A DNA stretch of 38,533 nucleotides from Candidatus Yanofskyibacteriota bacterium (GCA_016181105.1 JACOZX010000017.1:1-38533); one strand, 5' to 3'; numbered from the stretch's first letter, positions 23,237 through 29,846 are shown. Notes: generated by a model not told the origin, from the sequence alone. Program-made: numbers and translations.

Positions 23237-24544
23237 CTACGGTTCTAGTCTCTTAACGCCTCTGTACAAATAGGTCACTTCCCTGACGTTATTCAATCCC
23301 AAGGCCTGCATTACAAATCTGCTTGGACCAAAACCGAAACCGCCATGTGGCGGACAGCCGTATTTAAAAAAGTTAAGATAGAACTGTATTGGTTCAGTAT
23401 GTAGGCCTTTTTCTTTGGCTTGATTCAGTAAAACATCATAGCGATGTTCCCGTTGAGCACCCGTGGTTATTTCTAAACCCATAAACAAAAGATCGAAACT
23501 TTTTGTCAGGTTACCATTTTCCTTGTGCCGCATATGGTAAAAAGGTCTTATTTCTTTGGGATAGTCGGTTACAAAAACAAATTCATGGCTTTCTTTTTTA
23601 TTTATGTACTCTCCCAGCTTTCTTTCTTCCTCCGGACTTAGATCATTTTCAGTCTCGCTAGGCACATTTAGAGTTTTGAGTATTTCTTTGGCCCTTGCTA
23701 AGGTTAGCTTAGGAAAAGGAATTAAAGGAACACTGATTTCTCGGCCAAAAACTTTTTTTATTTCATTGCCGCTGGTTTTATTTATCTCTGAAAGCATTGC
23801 AACAATAATTCTTTCCTCTTCAGCCATAACATCGTGGTGGGACTCTATAAAAGAAATCTCGATGTCGTAACCAGTAAATTCGGTGTCGTGGCGTGAGGTA
23901 AAAGACGGGTTAGCTCTAAAGACCGGGCCGATTTCAAATGTTTTTTCAAATCCAGAAGCCATGGCCATTTGTTTATAAAACTGAGGCGATTGAGCAAGGT
24001 AAGCCTTGCGTTCAAAATATTTTACCTCAAAGAGTTCTCCGCCAGATTCGCTTGGAGCGCTCATTAGCTTCGGTGAGTGTATCTCAATATAATTATTACT
24101 GCCGCAGTAATCCACAAAAGCTCTCTCCATAGATGTCCAAGCCTGAAATATTAAACGATTCTCCGGTTTACGCAAATCAATCCATCGCCAATCTAATCTT
24201 TTAGGCAATTCCGTTTCGCCGGTTTTTTCAACAACAGGAATGGGAAGTTCCGGTTCGGCCGCTGACAAAACTTCAATTTCTTCTGCAACCACCTCCACCC
24301 CTCCCGGCGCTTGTTTTTCCTCTTTCGCCAAACCAACCACCTTAACAACTGACTCTAAACTCAAGGTCTTCGCAATGTCAGAAGCCTTTTTTTGTTTTTT
24401 AGTAACAACAACCTGGATCAGGCCGGATACGTCTCTAATAATCAAAAATTTAATACTGCCTTGGTCTCTGACAGTATGCACCCAGCCAAAAATCTGGACT
24501 GTTTCACCGGCCCTGTTTTTTGTTTCAGAAATTTGAGTTCGCAT
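23237..24544 (-). CDS. aspS: Aspartyl-tRNA synthetase, short archaeal-type
   Basis: 435 aa from the ATG at 24544. N-terminal OB anticodon-binding domain (VQIFGWVHTVRDQGSIKFLIIRD), class II motif 2 FEIGPVFRANPSFTSRHDTEFTGYDIE and motif 3 GGFGFGPSRFVMQALGLNNVREV. The roughly 590-aa bacterial AspRS has a GAD insertion domain; this one lacks it and matches the archaeal/eukaryotic type. Such enzymes are often non-discriminating and charge tRNA-Asn with Asp for GatCAB. An upstream TTG (24562) would lengthen the overlap with ddl; the ATG gives a 20-nt overlap and the usual N-terminus. Confidence 0.93.
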   Translation of the reverse strand: MRTQISETKNRAGETVQIFGWVHTVRDQGSIKFLIIRDVSGLIQVVVTKKQKKASDIAKTLSLESVVKVVGLAKEEKQAPGGVEVVAEEIEVLSAAEPELPIPVVEKTGETELPKRLDWRWIDLRKPENRLIFQAWTSMERAFVDYCGSNNYIEIHSPKLMSAPSESGGELFEVKYFERKAYLAQSPQFYKQMAMASGFEKTFEIGPVFRANPSFTSRHDTEFTGYDIEISFIESHHDVMAEEERIIVAMLSEINKTSGNEIKKVFGREISVPLIPFPKLTLARAKEILKTLNVPSETENDLSPEEERKLGEYINKKESHEFVFVTDYPKEIRPFYHMRHKENGNLTKSFDLLFMGLEITTGAQREHRYDVLLNQAKEKGLHTEPIQFYLNFFKYGCPPHGGFGFGPSRFVMQALGLNNVREVTYLYRGVKRLEP

Positions 24545-25499
24545 TTTCAATAATTTTATCAAGAAGTTGAGGAAAACTCAAACCGGCAGCAACAGCCTGT
24601 TGAGGAAACAATGAAGTCGGCGTCAGTCCGGGAAGCGTATTAACTTCAAGCAGGTAAACAGCGCCGTTTCGTAAAATCATATCGCTTCGCGAATAACTAC
24701 GGCAACCCAAAAGCTGATGGGCCAAAAGAGCGACTGATTGGGCCTTCTTGTAACGACCCGCGTCAACCGGAGCGGGGGTAATTTCCTTGGATGCTCCCTG
24801 TTGATACTTGGCTTTGTAATCAAAAAACTTAGCTCTAACCGGCTGTATCTGGGTTAAAGGCAAAACAAAATGTTTTTGTTTGGAAAAATTTTCCAATACC
24901 CCACAGGCAACTTCGGTACCTTTGATGTATTCTTCTATCAGAGCATCCTTGTCTAATTTGAAGACTGACTCCAAAGCTGTAAACAACTTTTTTTCGGTGT
25001 CCACTAAGTAGACCCCAACAGACGAGCCCAAAAATCTTGGCTTGACAAATACGGGTAGCTTTACGACTTTAGAAGTAAAGAATTTAACAAGCGACGAGTT
25101 GTTTTCTCCTTTTTTAAGGTGAAGGGTCTTGGGCGTACTAATCCCCGCCAGTTTAAAAATTTCCCGGCTATGCAACTTGTCCATCGCTAAGGCAGACGGC
25201 CCGCGGCCGGAACCGGTATAGGGCACCCCATGAAAATCCAGAAGACCCTGCATCCGGCCGTCTTCTCCGACTTCGCCGTGCAAAGCCAAAAAAGCGAGAT
25301 CAATCATTTTAAAAATTTTCAGATGATTTTCATATCTGCCATTGGCCATCCAGCGTCCGGATTTGGAAATTTTCACCGCCACAACAGAGTACTTGTCAGG
25401 ATTCAAATTAGCCATAATTTGAACTCCCGTAGCTAAAGACACCTCGTGTTCAACCGAAGGTCCACCCATGAAAACACCTATTTTAAGCCTCTTAGCCAT
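24525..25499 (-). CDS. ddl: D-alanine--D-alanine ligase
   Basis: 324 aa ATP-grasp enzyme. N-terminal GVFMGGPSVEHEVSLATG (about 8-25), FLALHGEVGEDGRMQGLLDFHGVPYTGSG (about 69-97), metal/ATP residues in RSYSRSDMILRNGAVYLLEVNTLPGLTPTSLFPQQA near the C-terminus. It makes the D-Ala-D-Ala dipeptide for the peptidoglycan precursor. First gene of the cell-wall cluster. Its 3' end overlaps aspS by 20 nt. The 190-bp divergent region upstream contains remnant D of the palindromic repeat. Confidence 0.95.
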   Translation of the reverse strand: MAKRLKIGVFMGGPSVEHEVSLATGVQIMANLNPDKYSVVAVKISKSGRWMANGRYENHLKIFKMIDLAFLALHGEVGEDGRMQGLLDFHGVPYTGSGRGPSALAMDKLHSREIFKLAGISTPKTLHLKKGENNSSLVKFFTSKVVKLPVFVKPRFLGSSVGVYLVDTEKKLFTALESVFKLDKDALIEEYIKGTEVACGVLENFSKQKHFVLPLTQIQPVRAKFFDYKAKYQQGASKEITPAPVDAGRYKKAQSVALLAHQLLGCRSYSRSDMILRNGAVYLLEVNTLPGLTPTSLFPQQAVAAGLSFPQLLDKIIENANSNF

Positions 25500-25575
25500 T
25501 GTTTATTTAGACCAACACAAATACGTCCTATAATCTTACAGAAACAAAAAACAATTGGAAATAGTGATTTAAAAA

Positions 25576-25608
25576 GTAGCCCGGCAAATATTGTTTTTTC
25601 CGGACTAC
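25576..25608. repeat. Remnant of the long palindromic element (copy D)
   Basis: CCGGCAAATATTGTTTTTTC and the following CGGAC match the end segment of copy A (15996-16020) over about 25 nt with three transitions. The piece is itself closed by GTAGCCCGG / CCGGACTAC arms. The rest of the element is missing. Confidence 0.6.
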
Positions 25609-25628
25609 CCACAAACCTGACGACCTGA

Positions 25629-25657
25629 TTGACTTTGTTTAAAGTATGGTTTACCAT
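25629..25657 (+). promoter_or_regulatory. Promoter of the 213-aa protein gene
   Basis: TTGACT (25629-25634), 17 nt, TACCAT (25652-25657). The -10 sits in the small dyad TATGGT-TT-ACCATA, a possible operator. Confidence 0.5.
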
Positions 25658-25689
25658 AAAAAAACTGAACTTTTAAAAACGGGGTTTAA

Positions 25690-26331
25690 ATGTCGGCAAC
25701 AGAGAGCAAGGCCTTTAAAATTTTAAAGAACAAAAACATAGACCCTGCAGACAGACACGGAATCAACCTAAAAAAATACCTGCCTCTTTTCTTAAAAAAG
25801 AATTCTAAAATAAGCCAGAACCTTCTTAACAGCCTCAACTTGGACCTAGCTAACGACAAACTGGACGAATTGCTCGAAAGATACGACGGCGGTTGCGCCT
25901 TTCGTTACGATGCAACTTTTTATTTCATACTCTGGTATACCTACAAGGAATATAAAACAGGGATTTGTCTTCTCGGTTTCAAAATTAGGGGCGACAAACT
26001 TTTTGTAGTCCAAATACAGGGACTGCGCATTGATTATGATTTTTTCTGTAACCGCAACAACGAAGATATAAAAAAAACATTAAAACTAATAATGTCTTCC
26101 CTAAAGTGGGAAAGGCTTTTGGTAAAAATAGCAGAAGATTGGGCTAGAAAAATGGGTTTTAGAAAAATAGGCATACTCCAAGCTAAGCATAATGAATATT
26201 TTAGAAAAGACCCAACTGTTGAATGGGCCATCGCGAGAAACAATCGTTTGAAAATGCGCTATGACGTAACCGCCGAAAGAATGGGCTACAAGAAAAAACC
26301 ATCAAGCCGATACCGGTCCAAGAGTCTTTAG
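25690..26331 (+). CDS. Protein of unknown function, possible GNAT-like C-terminus
   Basis: 213 aa, not recognised with confidence. N-terminal helical region (1-70), a central block FRYDATFYFILWYTYKEYKTGICLLGFKI (about 77-105), and a C-terminal LVKIAEDWARKMGFRKIGILQAKHNEYF...RLKMRYDVTAERMGYKK. The late pattern (helix with A-x-x-M-G-F, a strand, then R-Y-D-x-x-A-x-x-M-G-Y) resembles the end of N-acyltransferase folds, but no acetyl-CoA R/Q-x-x-G-x-G/A loop is seen. It is monocistronic with its own promoter, and its 3' end faces a shared terminator. Confidence 0.6.
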   Translation: MSATESKAFKILKNKNIDPADRHGINLKKYLPLFLKKNSKISQNLLNSLNLDLANDKLDELLERYDGGCAFRYDATFYFILWYTYKEYKTGICLLGFKIRGDKLFVVQIQGLRIDYDFFCNRNNEDIKKTLKLIMSSLKWERLLVKIAEDWARKMGFRKIGILQAKHNEYFRKDPTVEWAIARNNRLKMRYDVTAERMGYKKKPSSRYRSKSL

Positions 26332-26346
26332 GAATTTTAAATATCG

Positions 26347-26375
26347 AAAACACCTCCTGAACAAAGAGATGTTTT
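26347..26375. terminator. Bidirectional terminator between convergent genes
   Basis: AAAACACCTC (26347-26356) pairs with GAGATGTTTT (26366-26375), with one mismatch and a 9-nt loop. A- and T-runs flank both sides, serving the genes ending at 26331 (plus) and 26399 (minus). Confidence 0.55.
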
Positions 26376-26398
26376 GTTAGAATGCGATTAGGCCAAAA

Positions 26399-26947
26399 CT
26401 ACGGAGTAGGCATTGGGGTTGTGGCCGGAGAAGTTGAATAGTAAGCTTTTATGCTTTGCTTGGCAGATTCAAAAGCGGCCCTGGCGGCTTTTTTAGCCAT
26501 TTCAAAAGCTTGTTGTGCCGCTTTTTTAGAGCTTTGATAAGAGTCTCTGGCGGCTTTGGCCGCTTCTTTGGAATTCATCTCTTTGGCCCTCTGCTTGGCC
26601 AGATCAAAATCCTCTTTTGCTTTTTTTAAAGCAGAGTGGTAAGCGTTTTTTGCCACTTTTAAAGCTTCCCTGTAAGCCGACTCCGCTCTCTTCAAGGCTA
26701 GAGCCCTTTCCGTTGCCCTTCTTTTAAGTTCTTTGGCTTTTTCTAAAGCGGTTTCTTTTCTGGCATCTTTAGTTTCTTTTACCTTCTCTTTTACTTCTTT
26801 GACTCTGTCATTTGTTTTGATCCCCGGCCTCTTGACTGGTGAAACCGAAGGTCTTTTGGTCGGAGTCGGGCTGACATCATCAGCCAAAACCGGCAAAGCC
26901 GAAAAAACAAAAACTAACAAAACCAACACTGAAATAGTTTTTTTCAT
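26399..26947 (-). CDS. Secreted Lys/Ala-rich coiled-coil protein
   Basis: 182 aa. A clear signal peptide (MKKTISVLVLLVFVFSALPVLA, cleavage before DD) is followed by a Pro/Thr/Ser linker with PTPTKRPSVSPVKRP, a long charged helix (about 48-168) of A-K-E-R-rich heptads such as ALKRAESAYREALKVAKNAY and AAKAARDSYQSSKKAAQQAF, and a Thr/Pro tail ending PATTPMPTP. It would form a positively charged extracellular rod, perhaps binding the wall, DNA or host surface. No anchor motif is seen. A weak promoter (TAAAAT at 26962-26957, minus) lies 10 nt before the start. Function unknown. Confidence 0.7.
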   Translation of the reverse strand: MKKTISVLVLLVFVFSALPVLADDVSPTPTKRPSVSPVKRPGIKTNDRVKEVKEKVKETKDARKETALEKAKELKRRATERALALKRAESAYREALKVAKNAYHSALKKAKEDFDLAKQRAKEMNSKEAAKAARDSYQSSKKAAQQAFEMAKKAARAAFESAKQSIKAYYSTSPATTPMPTP

Positions 26948-27049
26948 AGTAATCTTATTTTATTTCTTTCCGGCTAAAAGTACAAACAGCTTATCAACAC
27001 AACCAACCCTTGGCCGAAACACCTTATTTCACCTTTCTCTCGACAGATG

Positions 27050-27256
27050 TCAGTCTGGCACAAATGTCTGAACCTTACTATCCAAATGTTCAAAGGCTTT
27101 CTTCGAAGGAATTTCTAGAATAACATCAAGAATGCGCTGTTGCCCAGCCTCGAGCCTTTGTTGACCCTCTTTAAGTTCAGTCAATGTTGTACCCATCCTG
27201 GTAAATTCGTCTTGAGTCATACGAGCCAGAGTGTCGATGGCCATTTTCTTTTTCAT
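27050..27256 (-). CDS. Small coiled-coil protein
   Basis: 68 aa, not recognised. It is helical and contains the repeat-like stretch LTELKEGQQRLEAGQQRILDVILEI (Q-Q-R-x-L/I-x-x-G register), typical of a short coiled coil that would oligomerise. No membrane segment is seen. It has a strong own promoter (27268-27295). First-codon choice: the ATG at 27256 (an in-frame ATG follows at codon 5). The small size, strong promoter and clustering with other small orphan genes suggest a regulatory or accessory role, but no function can be named. Confidence 0.6.
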   Translation of the reverse strand: MKKKMAIDTLARMTQDEFTRMGTTLTELKEGQQRLEAGQQRILDVILEIPSKKAFEHLDSKVQTFVPD

Positions 27257-27267
27257 ATTCTAAGCCT

Positions 27268-27295
27268 AGTATATGAAATTGGTTGTTTGTGTCAA
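27268..27295 (-). promoter_or_regulatory. Strong promoter of the 68-aa gene
   Basis: On the minus strand a perfect -35 TTGACA (27295-27290), 16 nt, TATACT (27273-27268). A small dyad TCTGACAAATCAGA lies just upstream of the -35. Confidence 0.75.
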
Positions 27296-27319
27296 AGGTC
27301 TGATTTGTCAGAAATTAAA

Positions 27320-27346
27320 AAGTGGCTTGAAGTTATCGCACCACTT
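27320..27346 (-). terminator. Terminator of the 85-aa gene
   Basis: AAGTGG (27320-27325) and CCACTT (27341-27346) pair around a 15-nt loop. On the minus strand TTTTTAATTT follows. It is 10 nt past the stop codon. Confidence 0.5.
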
Positions 27347-27356
27347 AACATAAAAT

Positions 27357-27614
27357 TTATCCCGCTATTTGTTTGTAAATTGAGCAATTCAGTTCTTGGG
27401 CTAGTTGCTCGGCATTCAATTCATTCTCTGGTATAGCCAAGAGCACTTGTCTCCCCAGAGTGTTAGTGAGGTAAGTCGCATTTGGACACCTCGCTACGAC
27501 TTGTTTTAAAAACTCCTTTGCCCTATGTTTATAAACTGAACGAGCATCCTCACATTTTTCAATAGGCGGGTAGTCTTGTTTGTTAATGAATATAAATTTT
27601 ATTTTGTCTGTCAC
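27357..27614 (-). CDS. Small protein of unknown function
   Basis: 85 aa with two cysteines in the first half (EKCEDARSVYKHRAKEFLKQVVARCPNATYL) and a Gln/Asn-rich C-terminus. It looks soluble, mixed alpha/beta. The start is GTG (complement of 27612-27614), preceded by a weak AGAGAG. It is transcribed from its own near-consensus promoter (27654-27682), which shares an upstream sequence with the next gene, and is closed by a terminator. It is not recognised as any family. Confidence 0.6.
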   Translation of the reverse strand: MTDKIKFIFINKQDYPPIEKCEDARSVYKHRAKEFLKQVVARCPNATYLTNTLGRQVLLAIPENELNAEQLAQELNCSIYKQIAG

Positions 27615-27653
27615 CGTTGTTCTCTCTATTCTTATTTTTAAACAGCTTCACTC

Positions 27654-27682
27654 TTTATACGAAAACAGCCACAGTAAGTCAA
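27654..27682 (-). promoter_or_regulatory. Promoter of the 85-aa gene
   Basis: On the minus strand TTGACT (27682-27677), 17 nt, TATAAA (27659-27654). It lies immediately downstream of the shared upstream element (27676-27699). Confidence 0.75.
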
Positions 27683-27699
27683 ACCCGATTAAAGTGTCC
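27676..27699 (-). repeat. Shared -35 upstream element, copy 1
   Basis: Minus strand GGACACTTTAATCGGG then TTTGACTT. It matches copy 2 (28099-28121) at 21-22 positions with one indel. Both copies overlap the -35 of a small gene. Confidence 0.7.
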
Positions 27700-27776
27700 G
27701 CCCTAGTAGAGACGACGTCCAAAACTTATTATCTGTCTACACAGAGGTTAATTTATTTTATTAATTATTACAAAAA

Positions 27777-27795
27777 GCGAGGATTTTGTCCTCGC
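27777..27795 (-). terminator. Terminator of the 77-aa gene
   Basis: GCGAGGA / TCCTCGC, 7-bp perfect stem with a 5-nt loop, followed by TTTTTG on the minus strand. Confidence 0.85.
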
Positions 27796-27813
27796 ACAAA
27801 TATGACCCCTAGA

Positions 27814-28047
27814 TTATAATCCATCTTGCGCCAACTCACGATGGATTTTCCAAATTGCAACAAGTGCTGTTTTGTCACTCTGCACCGCAGTACTTTTCCA
27901 CCCACAGGAACAAATTGCTCGGTCAGCCCCATCATGATAGTAGAAGCCCCCATCTCCAAACGTACAAGGCCTAAAGTCAACTAGTGCGTGTTTATTTTTA
28001 TCAATCGTTTCTACTGCTTTTTTGATGGGCATCGACATTCTTGGCAT
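27814..28047 (-). CDS. Small Cys/His-containing protein of unknown function
   Basis: 77 aa. A central part FRPCTFGDGGFYYHDGADRAICSCGWKS holds Cys29, two more Cys in CSC and a His, enough for a small zinc site. The rest is KTALVAIWKIHRELAQ, a C-terminal helix. It is not recognised. GAGG lies 6 nt before the ATG at 28047. Its promoter (28077-28105) shares the upstream element of the 85-aa gene, and a strong terminator follows, so it is an independent unit. Confidence 0.65.
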   Translation of the reverse strand: MPRMSMPIKKAVETIDKNKHALVDFRPCTFGDGGFYYHDGADRAICSCGWKSTAVQSDKTALVAIWKIHRELAQDGL

Positions 28048-28076
28048 TTTATACCTCTTTCAAATTACCAAATCAG

Positions 28077-28105
28077 ATATTACCGCGCTTAGGTTCGGAA
28101 GTCAA
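28077..28105 (-). promoter_or_regulatory. Promoter of the 77-aa gene
   Basis: On the minus strand TTGACT (28105-28100), 17 nt, TAATAT (28082-28077). The shared upstream element (28099-28121) overlaps its -35. Confidence 0.75.
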
Positions 28106-28121
28106 ACACGATTTAGTGTCC
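28099..28121 (-). repeat. Shared -35 upstream element, copy 2
   Basis: Minus strand GGACACTAAATCGTG then TTTGACTT, aligned to copy 1 at 27676-27699. It lies 13 nt beyond the stop codon of the 103-aa gene. Confidence 0.7.
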
Positions 28122-28134
28122 TGCACCTGCCTTA

Positions 28135-28446
28135 CTAGTCGTCGTCGACTTTTTGTTTACGGGGTTTGAATAATAGATTTAAGAGATAATCTAATTCTAC
28201 ACTAGAAAGTCCAGATTTGAAGGCAACCTCTAAAACGATGTTTCTCGCCTCAATTTCAGCTCCTAATTTTTCCCTTCTTTTTATTTTGTCTATTTTTTCT
28301 TGCCATGTTCCATAGCCCAAATCGGCCATTTGGTCATCATATATTCTGGATAAGTTTCCCGGTTCGTCTATAATTTGAAGGCGAATACGCTCGTAAAAGT
28401 TGCCGTCTTCGACCAATCTGTTCTTGTGTATTTTTTCCGTATACAT
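28135..28446 (-). CDS. Protein directly downstream of tRNA-Lys, likely leaderless
   Basis: 103 aa, soluble and charged, not recognised. It is helical with YERIRLQIIDEPGNLSRIYDDQ, an EKIDKIKRREKLGAEIEARN helix and the C-terminal SSVELDYLLNLLFKPRKQ. The ATG (complement of 28444-28446) is 2 nt after the tRNA-Lys discriminator base. A longer frame exists but reads through the tRNA, so it is rejected. No promoter or Shine-Dalgarno can lie between, so the gene must be co-transcribed with the tRNA. Cutting the tRNA 3' end would leave an mRNA starting CU-AUG. Confidence 0.65.
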   Translation of the reverse strand: MYTEKIHKNRLVEDGNFYERIRLQIIDEPGNLSRIYDDQMADLGYGTWQEKIDKIKRREKLGAEIEARNIVLEVAFKSGLSSVELDYLLNLLFKPRKQKVDDD

Positions 28447-28448
28447 AG

Positions 28449-28521
28449 TCCGCCCGGTTGGAGTCGAACCAACGACCATCTCCTTAAAAGGGAGTTGCTC
28501 TACCAGCTGAGCTACGGGCGG
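28449..28521 (-). tRNA. tRNA-Lys (anticodon TTT)
   Basis: 73-nt cloverleaf on the minus strand. Acceptor CCGCCCG / CGGGCGG, D-arm GCTC-AGCTGGTAGA-GAGC, anticodon loop CTTTTAA (anticodon TTT), T-arm GTTGG-TTCGACT-CCAAC, discriminator A. The first anticodon-stem pair is A-A. CCA is not encoded (CTA follows). Confidence 0.97.
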
Positions 28522-28536
28522 GTTAAATTAAAACCT

Positions 28537-28565
28537 ATTTTATTACAAAAAAACGACTTTAGCAA
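28537..28565 (-). promoter_or_regulatory. Promoter of tRNA-Lys and the 103-aa gene
   Basis: On the minus strand TTGCTA (28565-28560), 17 nt, TAAAAT (28542-28537). The start point would be about 8-9 nt before the mature tRNA. Confidence 0.65.
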
Positions 28566-28573
28566 ATTAAAAT

Positions 28574-28589
28574 GCGCTTATTTAAGCGC
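28574..28589 (-). terminator. Terminator of the M48 peptidase gene
   Basis: GCGCTTA / TAAGCGC palindrome overlapping the stop codon, followed by ATTTTAATTTG on the minus strand. Confidence 0.6.
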
Positions 28590-29561
28590 AAGGTCGTTAA
28601 GAAATTGTTGGAGTGCCGCTTGAACCAACCTTAAATCTTCCTCTTTTGAAACAATAAAAGTCTTGCCTCTGCCATTTAAATCCGATTTATCTTTGCTGTT
28701 ATTCTTCAGGTCACGGATTCTCTTTTGTACAATCTGTGAAAAAAGGTTATTATTGAAGATTTTTTCTATTCTTTCAAGAGAAGAAGCCAAGGCAAGGTCG
28801 TCGTAACCGCTATTTCTAAGCATGGTCTGACCGTTTCTGTCAGCCTCACTTTCATGCTCTAAGGGCAGAATGCCCACAAACTCGTTATAGCCAAATAACT
28901 TTTGCGCGGCTAGACCCAAAAGCACGACTTTTTCAAAATCCTTTGCAACGAAGGCTTTTTGAGCAAAGACGGTAAGATTTTTGACTATTCTTCTGGACTC
29001 GGCCACATGTCTAAGCGCGATGTGGCTGACTTCATGGCTCAAAAGAGCCGCCAGTTCGGCTTCATTATTAGCCCACATTATTTGGGTAGTACCGACATAA
29101 ATAGTTTCGGCCGGCAAAGCAAAAGCATTGTTGGTTCTGCCGACAAAACGGTCGTCGTAGAGACGAAGTTTTAAAACCCTGTTTTTCCACTCCTCTGAAA
29201 AATCTTTTTGTAAATTTGCAAGAATGAGTTCAAGGTATTGTTTTGTTTTTTCATGTTCTAGGACAATATTATAGTCCTGGGATACCAAATCAACAGATTC
29301 GTCCATCTCAAAATCATCTTTCAGCGGAGGCAGAGCCCCGCTGTTTCTAATTTCCAAAACCAAAAGGTCTATTTCTTTTTCTAATTTTGCGTAAGACGGT
29401 AAATTTCCCGGCGATCCTTTGTTTGGTATCTGGTCTTCAGACTGATTCAGAAATATAAAAAAGAAAACAACAAGAAGAACAAAAACTAAAAAGAAGATAA
29501 CCTCCCTAGCTCTATAAAGATTACCAAAACCGCCATCATTGCCAGATTCGTCTTCCGACAT
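28578..29561 (-). CDS. Membrane-anchored M48-family zinc metallopeptidase
   Basis: 327 aa from the ATG at 29561. One membrane helix (about 22-38), then a periplasm-side or cytoplasmic soluble domain. Zinc site: HEVSH (about 176-180) in LLSHEVSHIALRHVAESRR and the third ligand Glu in EHESEADRNG. This matches the BepA/Oma1-like M48 branch used in membrane or envelope protein quality control. GGAG lies 8 nt before the ATG, which decides the start over an upstream TTG (29582). Palindromic element B lies upstream. Confidence 0.88.
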   Translation of the reverse strand: MSEDESGNDGGFGNLYRAREVIFFLVFVLLVVFFFIFLNQSEDQIPNKGSPGNLPSYAKLEKEIDLLVLEIRNSGALPPLKDDFEMDESVDLVSQDYNIVLEHEKTKQYLELILANLQKDFSEEWKNRVLKLRLYDDRFVGRTNNAFALPAETIYVGTTQIMWANNEAELAALLSHEVSHIALRHVAESRRIVKNLTVFAQKAFVAKDFEKVVLLGLAAQKLFGYNEFVGILPLEHESEADRNGQTMLRNSGYDDLALASSLERIEKIFNNNLFSQIVQKRIRDLKNNSKDKSDLNGRGKTFIVSKEEDLRLVQAALQQFLNDLALK

Positions 29562-29630
29562 CTCGTCACTCCAAATTTTCAACGACCTTTCATCAGATTA
29601 ACACTAAAAAAATACCAAAACAACTACCGC

Positions 29631-29839
29631 CTTAGTTTGGTGAATAATGCTTTTGTAGGCTCTGTGGGCTGTGGATTGCTCGTGAGTCACTTTTTCAGCC
29701 CATTCGCTGAAAGCGAATAAGATGAAAAAGTGACGAACTGGTCGGAAAGTTTTCTTTCAGAATCCATAGCCCACAAAGAGCGAGTTTCTTCGCTGGAAAG
29801 AAACGAGCGTCCGAAAAAAGCAATATTCACCAAACTAAG
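29631..29839 (+). repeat. Long nested palindromic element, copy B (most complete)
   Basis: CTTAGTTTGGTGAATA at the left end and its complement TATTCACCAAACTAAG at the right end (29824-29839). Inside, GTGGGCT (29664-29670) pairs with AGCCCAC (29768-29774), CACTTTTTCA with TGAAAAAGTG, and small hairpins ATTCGCT/AGCGAAT, GAAAG/CTTTC and TTTCTT/AAGAAA branch off. Sequence identity to copy A (reverse orientation) is high in the middle, and paired arms differ together. It lies between the HD gene's stop and the M48 gene. Confidence 0.92.
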
Positions 29840-29846
29840 CGCCTAG

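Noticed and set aside
27000-27060. TGCCAGACTGAC (minus strand) resembles the end of the palindromic family.
   Set aside because: The match is about 9-10 nt with no matching arm and no adjacent core sequence.
28447-28479. A longer version of the 103-aa gene starting at 28479.
   Set aside because: The added codons are the tRNA-Lys T-arm and acceptor sequence (read VVGSTPTGRT), a common annotation artefact.
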